A stretch of 64,000 nucleotides of DNA from DAOMFM01 sp035429825 (GCA_044224215.1 JBGAKX010000006.1:1-64000); one strand, 5' to 3'. Counted from the stretch's first letter, positions 49,911 through 59,605 are shown. Notes: a model not told the origin generated them from the letters alone. Made by a program: numbers and translations.

Positions 49911-52306
49911 CGCGCACCTCCCGTCCGACCGCGCGCGTCCGCAAGCGCGGCCAGGACACGCGCGGGAGTCATCGGAATCTCGCGCATTCGGACTCCCGTG
50001 GCGTTGTAGAAGGCGTTTGCGATCGCACCCGAGGTCGGAACGGTCGCGGGCTCGCCGATGCCGCCCGCGTCGGTAGAGCTTCGCGCGCGATACTCGTCGA
50101 TGAGCACGACGTCGATCTGCGGCGTCTCGCGCGACCCAGCGATCTTGTACTGTTCGAAGTTCGGATTGACCATCAGACCGGTGTTGCGATCCATGAGCCT
50201 GTTCTCGTACAGCGCGTACGAGATCCCCTGCAGCACGCCGCCGTTGATCTGGCTCGCAGCCGCGAGCGGATTGATCGGACGGCCACAGTCGTGCGCCGCG
50301 ACGATCCGTTCGACGGTCACGATGCCTGTCTCGGTGTCGACGGAAACCTCGGCAAACTGCACGCCGCCGTAGTTGTCGAACCCTCGCTCGGGCTTCCCGT
50401 AGTTCGGTGTGCGCGTCGCAAGCTCGGCGATCTGTTCGGTCTTCAGCTTTCGCGCCACCTGCTTGAACGTCAGCCCCTTCGACGAATCGCTCGCGACGAA
50501 GACCCTGCCATCGGCCGCCGACAGTGCATCCGGCGCAACGCCGAGCTCGGCCGCCGCGAGCGCAAACAGCCTCTGCCGAATGGCATACGCCGCGTTTCGC
50601 GCGGGCGGCGTGATCGAATTCGTCGTGACGCTTCCACCCGAGGCGGGCCCATTCGGATACATCGTGTCGCCGATGCGCACGTTGATGTCGGACGCTTTCA
50701 GTCCGAGCTCCTCCGCAACGACTTGCGCAAGCGCTGTCCGGATTCCGCCGCCGATATCCTGGACGCCGGAGAGCAGCTCGACGGACCCGTCGCGCGTGAC
50801 GCGCACCTCGACCGACGAGTCCATGTCGGTGAATCGGTACCACACGGACTGTGCGACACCGATTCCCCGCTTCACGGGGCCCGAGTCAGACCCGGCAGGT
50901 CTGCGACGCGACCATCCGATGACGTCGGCGCCGCGCTGGCGTTCGACCCTTCGCGCCGGATTCGCGTCGTTCCGATCGCGCAGGACCAGCGGATCGATCC
51001 CGAGCCGTTCCGCAAGCTCGTCGATCATCTGCTCGAGCGCAAAGCAGCCCTGCGGATGGCCCGGCGCTCGAAACGCAGCAGCAGGCCCCGCGTTGATGAA
51101 GACGTCCGCTTCTTCAGTCAGCACGTTCGCGCACGTGTACATGTTCTGCGCAGGCCCGCCGGCGCCGGCGCCCGTCCCAACCCCAGCAGTTCCATAGTTT
51201 ACAAGGTGGATTGCGGTGATGGTCCCGTCCTTCCGGGCGCCGATGCGCACGGTCTGATGCGAGCTCGGGCGGTTTCCCGTCGACAGGTGCTCCTCCTTGC
51301 GGTCGAGCAGCAGCCGGACTGGCGCACCGGCCTTCTTCGACAGGTGCGTCGCGAGAACACCCTCGTTCCCCGCGCCGAACTTCGCGCCAAAGCCCCCACC
51401 CATGAACTCGGTAATGACGCGCACTCGGCTTTTCGGCAGACCGAACACCTCCGCAATCTCGTCGCGCACGCTCGCCGTCCCCTGTGTCGACGCATATACG
51501 GTCAGCCCGTCGGCCTTCCAGTCCGCGACGATGCCGTGCGTCTCGAGCGCCGAGTGCGTCTGCACCTGAGTCCTGAACTCACCTTCGACCGTAACCTCTG
51601 CCTCGGCAAAGCCCTTCGTGATGTCGCCACGCGGCGGCCCGAACATCCCGCCTTTCGAGGGGCCACGGACGTTACCGTTCTGCGCGATCCCTTGCGGACC
51701 GCCGCCGCCGCCGGCCGTGCCTTCCTGGTCCGCAGGCGCGGGAAATACGAGCGGCGCCCCAGGCTCGCGCGCGCGGTCCTCGTCGACCACGAACGGCAAT
51801 GGCTCGAAGTCGATCTTCACGAGCCTCGCCGCCTCGTTCGCCGCCGTCTGGCTGGTCGCCGCGACTGCGGCGATCGGCTGTCCGGCGTACCGAACGATCG
51901 GGTACTTCGAAGGCATCTCCTTTGAGGTATCGCGCACGACCGCACTGCCGAGGATCCGCTCGAGGACGTGCACCGCCCGCACGCCGGGATACTTCTCGGC
52001 TGCGGTCGTGTCGATGGATCGAATCCTCGCGTGGGGCAGCGGCGACGAGACCGTCCGCGCAAAGAGCATTCCGGGCAGGCGTACGTCCGCCGAGTACCGC
52101 GCGGCGCCCGTGACCTTCAAGCGTCCGTCGAGCCTCGGCGTGGGCTTGCCGATGACATTCAATGTCGAGTTGACGCCAAGCGCGGGAGGCTCGGATGCGG
52201 GGACCTCGATCTCGGTTTGCGTAATCTCGACGCCCGCGATGCCGACAGGAAACTTCTGGGCGCGAGTCGTTGAAGGGGAGGTCTTGGATTCCTGTTTCGA
52301 AGCCAT
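49907..52306 (-). CDS. PaoC/YagR-like molybdenum-binding subunit of aldehyde/xanthine oxidoreductase
   Basis: The 799-residue catalytic subunit carries the pterin- and Mo-binding motifs RLDGRLKVTGAARYSADV, MGGGFGAKFGAGNEGV, FRAPGHPQGCFALEQMIDEL, GVQDIGGGIRTALAQVVAEE and the catalytic-Glu loop GGIGEPATVPTSGAIANAFY. It lacks its own signal; periplasmic export by piggy-back with the TAT-signal Fe-S subunit is typical of PaoABC. It is somewhat longer than PaoC (732), with a Gly-rich insertion near residues 195-225. Substrates are probably aldehydes; xanthine is an alternative. Confidence 0.9.
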   Translation of the reverse strand: MASKQESKTSPSTTRAQKFPVGIAGVEITQTEIEVPASEPPALGVNSTLNVIGKPTPRLDGRLKVTGAARYSADVRLPGMLFARTVSSPLPHARIRSIDTTAAEKYPGVRAVHVLERILGSAVVRDTSKEMPSKYPIVRYAGQPIAAVAATSQTAANEAARLVKIDFEPLPFVVDEDRAREPGAPLVFPAPADQEGTAGGGGGPQGIAQNGNVRGPSKGGMFGPPRGDITKGFAEAEVTVEGEFRTQVQTHSALETHGIVADWKADGLTVYASTQGTASVRDEIAEVFGLPKSRVRVITEFMGGGFGAKFGAGNEGVLATHLSKKAGAPVRLLLDRKEEHLSTGNRPSSHQTVRIGARKDGTITAIHLVNYGTAGVGTGAGAGGPAQNMYTCANVLTEEADVFINAGPAAAFRAPGHPQGCFALEQMIDELAERLGIDPLVLRDRNDANPARRVERQRGADVIGWSRRRPAGSDSGPVKRGIGVAQSVWYRFTDMDSSVEVRVTRDGSVELLSGVQDIGGGIRTALAQVVAEELGLKASDINVRIGDTMYPNGPASGGSVTTNSITPPARNAAYAIRQRLFALAAAELGVAPDALSAADGRVFVASDSSKGLTFKQVARKLKTEQIAELATRTPNYGKPERGFDNYGGVQFAEVSVDTETGIVTVERIVAAHDCGRPINPLAAASQINGGVLQGISYALYENRLMDRNTGLMVNPNFEQYKIAGSRETPQIDVVLIDEYRARSSTDAGGIGEPATVPTSGAIANAFYNATGVRMREIPMTPARVLAALADARGRTGGAR

Positions 52307-52309
52307 CCT

Positions 52310-52969
52310 TCAGTCCCCCTTTCCCTTGCCCTGCGACCCGGATGATTGTGCGGCGGCGAGCGTCGCTTCAAAAACCTTGGGGTAGGTGCCGCACCGGCAC
52401 AGGTTTCCGCTCGTCGCCTGCTGGACGTCGTCGAGCGTGGGCGCCGAATTGCGGGCGAGCAGCGCGGCGCAGCTCATCACCATTCCGGGAGTGCAGAAAC
52501 CGCACTGCATCGCGTCGTGATCGATGAATGCCTGCTGCACCGGATGGAGCACGTCGCCGGCTGCGAGACCTTCGACGGTGGTGACGGCCCGGCTTCCCAC
52601 GTCGATGGCGAGCGTCATGCACGCGCACACCGGTATCTTGTCGAGCCAGACCGTGCAGGCCGAACACGCACCGCGGTCACAGACGACCTTCGTGCCGGTG
52701 AGTCCGATGTCGTACCTGAGCGCGTCCGCGAGCGTCGCCCGCGGCTCGATCGTCATCTTGCGGGCCTGCCCGTTGACCATGATTGTGACCGAGGTCGCGC
52801 CAGGCCCGACCACAGCGGGACCCGCCGCGGCAGCCGTCGCGTCGTTGAGCGCCCCGAGGCCACCCTCGACGAGTGCAGCGCCGGCGGCGGAAAGTCCGGC
52901 GCCCTTGAGAAAGCCCCTACGCGAGACACGGCCCGCGTCGTCCTCGTCATCGGTACGATTTCGAGACAT
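52310..52969 (-). CDS. PaoA/YagT-like [2Fe-2S] subunit with TAT signal
   Basis: This 219-residue protein from ATG 52969 begins with a twin-arginine signal (SRRGFLKGAGLSAAGAALVE), then a [2Fe-2S] ferredoxin domain (CDRGACSACTVW) and a second [2Fe-2S] domain (QCGFCTPGMVMSCAALL, GNLCRCGTYPKV), with all eight cluster Cys present. The TAT signal shows that the holoenzyme is assembled in the cytosol and exported. It is the first gene of the operon, 3 bp before the Mo subunit. An upstream in-frame extension lacks homology. Confidence 0.92.
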   Translation of the reverse strand: MSRNRTDDEDDAGRVSRRGFLKGAGLSAAGAALVEGGLGALNDATAAAAGPAVVGPGATSVTIMVNGQARKMTIEPRATLADALRYDIGLTGTKVVCDRGACSACTVWLDKIPVCACMTLAIDVGSRAVTTVEGLAAGDVLHPVQQAFIDHDAMQCGFCTPGMVMSCAALLARNSAPTLDDVQQATSGNLCRCGTYPKVFEATLAAAQSSGSQGKGKGD

Positions 52970-53057
52970 TTGTACCCTCGTCGGTTGATCAAAGCCGCTG
53001 CTGGTACGCGTGAGCCGGCTCGTTTGTTGCGCGCGCCCGCGGCTTGTATCCGGAGAT

Positions 53058-54356
53058 TTACTTGCCGAAGAACCAGTACGCGACGGCTCCGGCGCCAAGC
53101 AAAAGCACGAACGCGGCGAGCATCAGCACCACGCCGACGACCGTGCGGCTTGACGAGCGCACGGGAATGGGTGTCGGAGGCGGGAGCTGAAATTCGGGGG
53201 GCGGTTGCGGCACGGCGACCGGCGGGGGCATTGTCGGCGCGGACTGCATGACTGGAGCGGGCGGCGCCACCGGCGCCGCCACCGGCGGAGGCGGCACGTC
53301 CCGCAACGCGGGGATGGCAACCTGAGTGATCGGACCGGGAAAGTCGGCGGGCGACGTTCCGGGCTGCGTCGCGATCAACTGCACGCCGAGGTCGTCGAGC
53401 ACGTGGTCGATGTCGGGCGGCGGCGCGGGGTAATCCGATGCGGGATCCTGATAGAAATCGAGCTGCGCGCCTCCGATTCGGAGCAGGTCGTTTGCCGTCA
53501 GCTCACACAGGCTCCCGGTGATCGAGTTCTTGTCGGAGGCGCTTTGCAGCGACGTTCCGTCAAAGTGCGCGATGAGTGTCGTGATGTTGTCCTCGCCGCC
53601 ACGCGCGTTCGCGAGCTCGATCAGCTGCCGGCACGACGCAGCCAGGTCCGTCGCGCATCGGACGATGACGTCGCGCATGTCGTCTGAAGTGACCTTGTTC
53701 GACAATCCGTCCGAACACAACAGCATGAAGTCGCCGGCGCACAGATCGACCGACGTCATCGCGACGACGACTTCCGGTCGCGTTCCAAGCGCCTGCAGAA
53801 TGACGTTGTTCGGAACCTGGTTGGCCTGCTCGGGACGGATCGCCTTTGCGTCCATCAGCAGCTGCACGAGTGACTGGTCCTTGGTGAGCTGCTTGATCCG
53901 TCCGCCGCGCACGAGGTACGCGCGCGAATCGCCGACCTGCGCGACGTACGCCTTCGGCCCGTGACAGAGAACCGCCGTCAGCGTCGCGCCCATGCCCGCA
54001 AGGTGCGGGTTCTCCTGCGCGTGCTGCCACACCAGACGGTTCGTGATTTCAACCGCATGCTGCAGACGGCGCGAGACGTCTGTCAGGTGCGTGGCGCGAA
54101 GCATCTCTTCGCGGACACCGTTGACGGACAGGTCGCTCGCGATCTCGCCCGCGACCGCGCCGCCCATACCGTCCGACACGACCAGAAGGCTGCCGTAGGA
54201 GCCGACGCGATGATTGCTGACCTCGGGTGTCAGCCCCGACTTCCCTGTCGACAGGTCGGCGACGAGAAAACAGTCCTCGTTTCCCCGCCGAATCATCCCT
54301 ACGTCCGTGCGCGCCGAAATGCGCACATAGACTTCCTCATTGTACGAGGCGCTCAA
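53058..54356 (-). CDS. PP2C-type Ser/Thr phosphatase with C-terminal membrane helix
   Basis: This 432-residue protein has an N-terminal PPM phosphatase domain (residues about 10-260) with metal-binding motifs RRGNEDCFLVADL, VVSDGMGGAVAGEIA, QVGDSRAYLVRGG, LLCSDGLSNKV and GGEDNITTL. A Pro-rich linker rich in APVAPP-type repeats precedes a C-terminal transmembrane helix (VVLMLAAFVLLLGAGAVAYW). This is the PstP layout, reversing Ser/Thr kinase signalling at the membrane. It is 35 bp downstream of the zinc-ribbon/FHA gene on the same strand. Confidence 0.93.
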   Translation of the reverse strand: MSASYNEEVYVRISARTDVGMIRRGNEDCFLVADLSTGKSGLTPEVSNHRVGSYGSLLVVSDGMGGAVAGEIASDLSVNGVREEMLRATHLTDVSRRLQHAVEITNRLVWQHAQENPHLAGMGATLTAVLCHGPKAYVAQVGDSRAYLVRGGRIKQLTKDQSLVQLLMDAKAIRPEQANQVPNNVILQALGTRPEVVVAMTSVDLCAGDFMLLCSDGLSNKVTSDDMRDVIVRCATDLAASCRQLIELANARGGEDNITTLIAHFDGTSLQSASDKNSITGSLCELTANDLLRIGGAQLDFYQDPASDYPAPPPDIDHVLDDLGVQLIATQPGTSPADFPGPITQVAIPALRDVPPPPVAAPVAPPAPVMQSAPTMPPPVAVPQPPPEFQLPPPTPIPVRSSSRTVVGVVLMLAAFVLLLGAGAVAYWFFGK

Positions 54357-54391
54357 TCGACATCCTCCACTCTTCCGCGGTCGGTCTCGTC

Positions 54392-55540
54392 CTACTCTTC
54401 GGATTCAAAGCGGAAAAGTTGCTTGCCTATGAGAATCACGTCGCCGGGGTGCAACTCCACTTCCTGGTGGATCTTCACGAACGTCCCATTCCGGCTGTTG
54501 TTGTCGATGAGAAAGAACCGGCCGTTCCTCTGGAGAATTCGAGCGTGACGGCTCGACATGTACCCGTCGTGCGGGAACTTGATGTCGCCGTCGACGCGTC
54601 CGATGACCGTCTCCTGGGGCCGGACGCCGAAGGTCTCGCCGACCTCGCCGCCCTCCATGATCAGCAGGAGCCGTGCAGCCTTTGGCGGCGTCGCCACGGG
54701 TGTCGACGACATCACGATAGTGCTCTGGCTGCCGGGCGCCGCCGGCGCCTTGCTCGAGATGTCGGCCGTACCGGATGCGCGCGGAACATTCGCCGTCCGG
54801 GCGTCGTCCGCTGCGGGAACCGTCGGCGGTGCGGCCGGAGCCTCGCCAGGCACGATCGGCGTCACGATGGTCTCGGGGATCGGAACGGGTCCGCCCTGGA
54901 CGGGTGTGACGACCGTCGCGGGATACGCATTCGGGGCAATCTCGGTCGGAAGATCGGCCATCGGAGTGACCACCGTCGCCGCGCCCCACGCGGGCGGTGC
55001 GGGAGGCGCCGGAGGCGCGGGCGGCGGCTGATTGGCGGTGTACGCTGCGAAGTCCGGAGCCTGCGTGATGACCGTCGGCGCGCCCCACGCGGGCTGCTGA
55101 GTCGGCGGTGGCTGCTGTGCCGGCGCCTGCGGAATCGGCTGCACGGGCGTGACGACCGTTGCCGCACCCCACGCTGGCGGCGGCGGCTGAACAGGCGCAT
55201 TGCCAAATTCGGGGCTGGGTGTGATGACCGTCTGTGCTCCCCACTGCTGTGCAGGCGGAGGCTGCTCGGATGCAGCCGGCGTAACAACCGTTGGTGCGAC
55301 CCAACCGCCTGCCGGCGCCGCGGGCTGTGCGGCGTTTGACAGCCGCGACCCGCACTGCTGGCAGAACGCCCAGTCGGAGTCGTTTGTGGCCTGGCACGAG
55401 GGACAAACCACCTTGCCACTCGGAGCTGGTGTCGGCATTACAAACGTTGATGCCGCTGCGCCGTCAAGCGGCGTCGCGCACATGCGACATGCAGTCGCAT
55501 CATCCTTGTTCTCAGCTCCACAACGTGGACACGTGATCAT
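54392..55540 (-). CDS. Double zinc-ribbon protein with Thr-Val-Thr-Pro repeats and C-terminal FHA domain
   Basis: This 382-residue protein contains two N-terminal zinc ribbons: CPRCG with CRMC, and CPSC with CQQCG. A Pro/Ala-rich linker (about 75-270) includes seven T-V/I-V/I-T-P/Q motifs. The C-terminal FHA domain is complete (VIGRVDGDIKFPHDGYMSSR, LIDNNSRNGTFVK). The FHA domain binds phosphothreonine; the repeated TVVTP motifs look like kinase sites (inference), so the protein may bind its own or a partner's phosphorylated tail. It is co-oriented with the PP2C phosphatase gene. No kinase gene is present in the window. Confidence 0.88.
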   Translation of the reverse strand: MITCPRCGAENKDDATACRMCATPLDGAAASTFVMPTPAPSGKVVCPSCQATNDSDWAFCQQCGSRLSNAAQPAAPAGGWVAPTVVTPAASEQPPPAQQWGAQTVITPSPEFGNAPVQPPPPAWGAATVVTPVQPIPQAPAQQPPPTQQPAWGAPTVITQAPDFAAYTANQPPPAPPAPPAPPAWGAATVVTPMADLPTEIAPNAYPATVVTPVQGGPVPIPETIVTPIVPGEAPAAPPTVPAADDARTANVPRASGTADISSKAPAAPGSQSTIVMSSTPVATPPKAARLLLIMEGGEVGETFGVRPQETVIGRVDGDIKFPHDGYMSSRHARILQRNGRFFLIDNNSRNGTFVKIHQEVELHPGDVILIGKQLFRFESEE

Positions 55541-55955
55541 AGCGGGAAACTCCTCAATCTCGCCTGTCGAACGGCCGATGACCGGCCGTCACGATCCGTC
55601 GAGGGGAATGTGGCAGTGCTTCTGATGAGTGGCGGCTCACAACCTCCGCCGCTGCACGAGAATACAACGATCTCTGCGAAAAACGCAAAAGTTACGCGCA
55701 CGGGCGGGGGTGAACTGGCTGAGCGTTACTCGCGCCCGATTCGAGTCACGGCAGACGATTCATTGACAAAAAAGCGTCGCGCATTGTTTGCCGGCGCACC
55801 TGCCGAATCGCGCGCGCCTTTGAGTGCGCCGGAAAGCCCAGAGGGCGCGACGGCGCTTTCCCACCAGTGCATCGCATACGTCGGCACACGAAATCGATCG
55901 ATCCGTCACAGGTAATACCGCAACCCCGCCGAAAGCCCGCGGTGGTCACCGACTC
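55541..55955. other. 415-bp intergenic region between pabC and the zinc-ribbon/FHA gene
   Basis: This holds the 5' region of the FHA gene (55540, minus strand) and the 3' end of pabC. A 101-codon open frame on the plus strand (55610-55915) has no domain and unnatural composition, so I do not call it. A T-run (minus strand, around 55769) might end pabC transcription but has only a weak stem. No promoter was placed confidently. Confidence 0.5.
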
Positions 55956-56741
55956 CTAATCGACACCTTCGTACCGATGCGTCTGAAACTCGCTCACGGG
56001 CGCGATCCCAAGCCCCGAACTCGTCAGAAACACTTCGTCGGCGTCGCCGAGCGCACTCACCGGATAGCTCCCCTCCGTGACGCGCAACCGCAGCCGCGCG
56101 GCCGCCTCGAGCACCAGCCGGCGAACGACACCCGAGATGCAACCCGTTGCAAGGGAAGGCGTTATCAACTCGCCATCGCGCACCCAGAACAGGTTTGCAG
56201 CGGTCGCCTCGACGAGCTCGCCACGCTCGTTCAACAGCAGCGCCTCGTCGTAGCCGCGCTCGCGAGCCTCCTCGATCGCCATGATGTGCTCGAGATACGC
56301 CGTTGTCTTGATCCCGCACAACGGCGACCCCGTATTGATTCGATACGGCGACACGCCAAGCGTGAACGGACTGTTCTTTCGCGCGGTTCGGTTTGTGACG
56401 AACACCAGCACGTCGCTCGCGCCGCCGTCCTCGGATCGCCATATTCCGGACGATGAGCGGAGCACCGTAATCCGTGCACGACCGGATTCGATGTCCGCGT
56501 CCTCGATCAGACGTTTGATACCCTCCGCAACCGGCGCGCCGTCGAGCCCGAGCGCGACACGCGCACGCGCAGCGTGCAGCGCCAGGCGCTCCCAGTGCTG
56601 ATCGAATGCGAGGGCCTGGCGCGCAACGATGCCAAGCGTCGTGAACACGCCCCAGCCGTAGACGACGCCGGCCGACGACGGCGCAATCCGCGCAACGTCG
56701 AGCGATGCGATCTCACCGTTGAGCCAGACCCGATTGTGCAT
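55956..56741 (-). CDS. pabC: Aminodeoxychorismate lyase (class IV aminotransferase)
   Basis: This 261-residue PLP enzyme has the fold-type IV pattern: GVVYGWGVFTTLGIVARQAL near the N-terminus, IKTTAYLEHIMAIEEARERG with the PLP Lys (K147), YDEALLLNERGELVEATAAN and ISGVVRRLVLEAA. With pabB just upstream it supplies p-aminobenzoate for folate. A D-amino acid or branched-chain transaminase is the alternative for the fold, but the neighbour favours PabC. Confidence 0.88.
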   Translation of the reverse strand: MHNRVWLNGEIASLDVARIAPSSAGVVYGWGVFTTLGIVARQALAFDQHWERLALHAARARVALGLDGAPVAEGIKRLIEDADIESGRARITVLRSSSGIWRSEDGGASDVLVFVTNRTARKNSPFTLGVSPYRINTGSPLCGIKTTAYLEHIMAIEEARERGYDEALLLNERGELVEATAANLFWVRDGELITPSLATGCISGVVRRLVLEAAARLRLRVTEGSYPVSALGDADEVFLTSSGLGIAPVSEFQTHRYEGVD

Positions 56742-56772
56742 CCGGCCGCATTGTCACACGAAGGCGCGGAAT

Positions 56773-58155
56773 CTACGAATCGCCGCCGAGAGCCTCGAAG
56801 ATCGCGCGCGCCTTCCAGAGCGATTCGTCGTACTCGCCATCGGGATCCGAATCCGCGACGACTCCGCCGCCGACGTTGAACCGTGCAGTGGAGCCGTGAA
56901 TCTCGAGCGTTCGTATGGCGACACTCCAGTCCATCGATCCGTCGAACGACGCATATCCAACCGCGCCCATCGACACGCCGCGCCGGATCCCTTCGAACTC
57001 CTCGATCAGCTGCATCGCCCGGATCTTGGGGGCGCCCGTGATCGACCCGCACGGGAACGCCGCACGCAGCACGTCGCATCCCGACGCATCGGACCGCAAC
57101 TCGGCCGAAACACGCGACACGAGGTGAAACACCGTCGGCAGTGCCCGCAGCGCGCAGATCTCGTCGGCGCGGACCGTGCCGTACTCGGCCACGCGCCCCA
57201 GATCGTTTCGGACGAGATCCACGATCATCACGTTTTCGGCGTGGTCCTTGGCGCTCGACAGCAGCTCGGCGGCGAGGCGCGCATCCTCGTCGGCGGTTTC
57301 GCCTCGCGGGCGCGTACCCTTGATCGGCCACATCTCGGCACGCCGTCCCTCGACGCGAAGAAACCGCTCGGGCGACGCGCTCACGATGTGCCGGCCTGGT
57401 TCGGCGAGAAATGCCGCGAATGCCGCGGGGTTCCGCTCGCGAAGCCGAAGGTACACTTCGATCGGACTCAAGTCGCCGAGCTCCGCCGTAAAGCGCTGCG
57501 TCAGGTTTACCTGGTAAATGTCACCGGCCGCGATGTGCTGCTGCGCAGTGACGACAGCGGCCGCATACGATGCGCGGTCGAAGTTCGAGCGGACCGTGCC
57601 ACTCCGCGCATTGGAGCGATGCAGTTCCCCCGCCGAAGCGATCGCCGCGATCGCTTCCTCCGCCCGAGCGGCTGCGCGTTCGCGCGACGCCGGCCAGCGC
57701 TTGGGCAGTCCCGTGGAGACGATCGTTGTTCGACCCGTCGTGTAGTCGTGGACGATCAACCGGTCGTACAGCGCGATCGACGACTCGAATTCCGGTGCGT
57801 CGATGACAGCCGTCGCGGGGAGCCGCTCGTATCGACGCCCGAGGTCGTACGACAACGCGCCGACCGCCGCGCCCGCCGGCAACCGGCCGGGAAGCGGATC
57901 CATCGCGTGCTCGCCAAGCAGTTCGGCGAGCGCCTCGAGAGGATCCCGGCTGGCGTTCCGATCGAGCACGAGGAACGGGTCCCACGCGGCGATCAGCAGC
58001 GAGCCTTCGTCTGCCGGTTGAACGGCGCAGCTGTCGAGAATCGCAGGCCGCACGTCAACGGGAAGCGCACCGACAAGCGCAAGGATCGTCTCGGGAGCGG
58101 CGTCTATCTCTCGAACGACAACCGGCGATGATCGAGACTCTGAACCTCGCCCCAC
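56773..58155 (-). CDS. pabB: Aminodeoxychorismate synthase component I
   Basis: The 460-residue chorismate-utilising enzyme includes DIYQVNLTQRFTAEL, ERFLRVEGRRAEMWPIKGTR, DHAENVMIVDLVRNDLGRVA, GSITGAPKIRAMQLIEEFEG and DWSVAIRTLEIHGSTARFNV. PIKGTRPRG is the usual PabB-type signature; anthranilate synthase (TrpE) often has PIAGTRPRG, so the Lys favours PabB. The start appears to be GTG 58155 without an obvious Shine-Dalgarno, 7 bp after the subtilase stop, so the true start may differ. It is 31 bp upstream of pabC. Confidence 0.9.
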   Translation of the reverse strand: MGRGSESRSSPVVVREIDAAPETILALVGALPVDVRPAILDSCAVQPADEGSLLIAAWDPFLVLDRNASRDPLEALAELLGEHAMDPLPGRLPAGAAVGALSYDLGRRYERLPATAVIDAPEFESSIALYDRLIVHDYTTGRTTIVSTGLPKRWPASRERAAARAEEAIAAIASAGELHRSNARSGTVRSNFDRASYAAAVVTAQQHIAAGDIYQVNLTQRFTAELGDLSPIEVYLRLRERNPAAFAAFLAEPGRHIVSASPERFLRVEGRRAEMWPIKGTRPRGETADEDARLAAELLSSAKDHAENVMIVDLVRNDLGRVAEYGTVRADEICALRALPTVFHLVSRVSAELRSDASGCDVLRAAFPCGSITGAPKIRAMQLIEEFEGIRRGVSMGAVGYASFDGSMDWSVAIRTLEIHGSTARFNVGGGVVADSDPDGEYDESLWKARAIFEALGGDS

Positions 58156-58162
58156 GTCCGCG

Positions 58163-59590
58163 TCAGCGTCCAGTCTCGGCGGTCACCGCGAGCGACCCGC
58201 TCAGCCGGCCCCCGGAGAGCAACTTGCCCGAGAACGTCCCGACGGCCGTCGAGTGCTTGAGCAGACGGTCCCGCAAGGTCCCGTCCTTCAGGTTCGGCGC
58301 GCCCGACACCACGAGAGCGGCAACACCGGTCACGAACGGAGCCGCCATCGACGTCCCGGACGCAAAGCCGTACTGGCCGTTCGGCAACGTGCTGAGGATC
58401 TCGACGCCCGGCGCTGCAATGTCGACGGACTCGGCGCCCCAGTTCGAAAACGATGCCAGCGTTTCGTCGGGACCGAGCGCGGCGACCGAAACAACAGCAT
58501 CCGACTCGTAGCTGGAAGGAAAGTGCGGGACCTGGTCGGTATTCACTCCGTCGTTTCCCGATGCGCACACAAACAGGATCTGTTCGCGGGCTGCCGTCTC
58601 TATTGCGTCCTCCAGGGCGCGCGATCGTTCGGTGCTCCCCCAGCTGCAGTTCACAACCCGGATGTTCTCGCCGCGGTTGCGCATCGCGACGAGATAGTCG
58701 ATGCACGCGATGGCATCGCTCGTCGTACCGCCGCCCGAGGCGCCGAGAAACTTGAGCGGCATGATGCGCGTCGTCCAGTTCACTCCCGAGACGCCGACAC
58801 CGTTTCCGCCGACCGCGCCGATGATGCCCGCCACGTGCGTGCCGTGCCCCATGTCGTCGTCGGGGTTGCCAGAACGGTCGATCGCGTTGAATCCGTGCAC
58901 GTCGTCGACAACTCCGTTTCGGTCGTCGTCGACGCCGTTCCCGGGAATCTCACGCGCGTTCGTCCAGAGGTTGTCGCGCAGGTCCTCGTGGTCGGCGTCG
59001 ATGCCGCTGTCGATCACGGCGACGATCACATCGTCGCTGCCGTGCGTGACGCCCCACGCGGTCCGCGCGTCTATGTCGACGCCGGGGACTCCGCCGGGAA
59101 GACCCGCAACCGGCTGTCCGGTGTTCTCGAGCCCCCACTGCTCCGGGTACCGGGCGTCGTTCGGCCGCGCGACCGTGTCGACGTGCCACAGGCCGTCGAG
59201 TTCGGCGTATTCGACACGCGGATCTCTACGGAGTCTTTCGAGCGCAACGTGCGCCATGGCCGGAGTGCCAAAATCGACCACGCCCATTCCCGCGAGCGAC
59301 GCAAACGGGTGAACCGCGCTTCCCTGCGGACCTGGAGTCGTATCCGCGAATGGACCGGGGTTGAACAGCTCGTTCATCAACGTCCCAAGCAGAGTCCCCG
59401 CGCGAGCCTTCACGATCAGGCGCACAGGTTTCTGGACGTCTGCCGACATCGACCACGTCGGCGTTACACGACGAGCGCCGGCAACGGACGACGTCTGGAC
59501 CGATGGAAGCCTCGATATCTGCCCGGCGATCGCGGCCAGCGCGACAACGAGCGATCCCGCGACGAGATGAACGACCGGCGATCGGCGCAT
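58163..59590 (-). CDS. Secreted subtilisin-like serine protease (S8)
   Basis: The 475-residue protein starts with a signal peptide (MRRSPVVHLVAGSLVVALAA), a short propeptide-like region, and the S8 domain with catalytic D194 (AVIDSGIDADHED), H249 (MGHGTHVAGIIGA) and S414 (SGTSMAAPFVTG); the oxyanion Asn is in VCASGNDG. The C-terminus ends shortly after the domain, without extra modules. It is an exported protease, probably for protein degradation or processing; it lies between pabB and a small hypothetical gene without an evident functional link. Confidence 0.93.
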   Translation of the reverse strand: MRRSPVVHLVAGSLVVALAAIAGQISRLPSVQTSSVAGARRVTPTWSMSADVQKPVRLIVKARAGTLLGTLMNELFNPGPFADTTPGPQGSAVHPFASLAGMGVVDFGTPAMAHVALERLRRDPRVEYAELDGLWHVDTVARPNDARYPEQWGLENTGQPVAGLPGGVPGVDIDARTAWGVTHGSDDVIVAVIDSGIDADHEDLRDNLWTNAREIPGNGVDDDRNGVVDDVHGFNAIDRSGNPDDDMGHGTHVAGIIGAVGGNGVGVSGVNWTTRIMPLKFLGASGGGTTSDAIACIDYLVAMRNRGENIRVVNCSWGSTERSRALEDAIETAAREQILFVCASGNDGVNTDQVPHFPSSYESDAVVSVAALGPDETLASFSNWGAESVDIAAPGVEILSTLPNGQYGFASGTSMAAPFVTGVAALVVSGAPNLKDGTLRDRLLKHSTAVGTFSGKLLSGGRLSGSLAVTAETGR

Positions 59591-59605
59591 GACATCCTCC
59601 GTCCG

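Noticed and set aside
55610..55915. 101-codon plus-strand open frame in the pabC-FHA gap
   Set aside because: Biased composition, no recognisable motif, start not preceded by a ribosome-binding site.
57636..57662. AAGCGATCG-CCG-CGATCGCTT palindrome
   Set aside because: It lies in the coding sequence of pabB encoding Ala/Ile-rich residues; GCGATCGC words are common by chance at this GC content.
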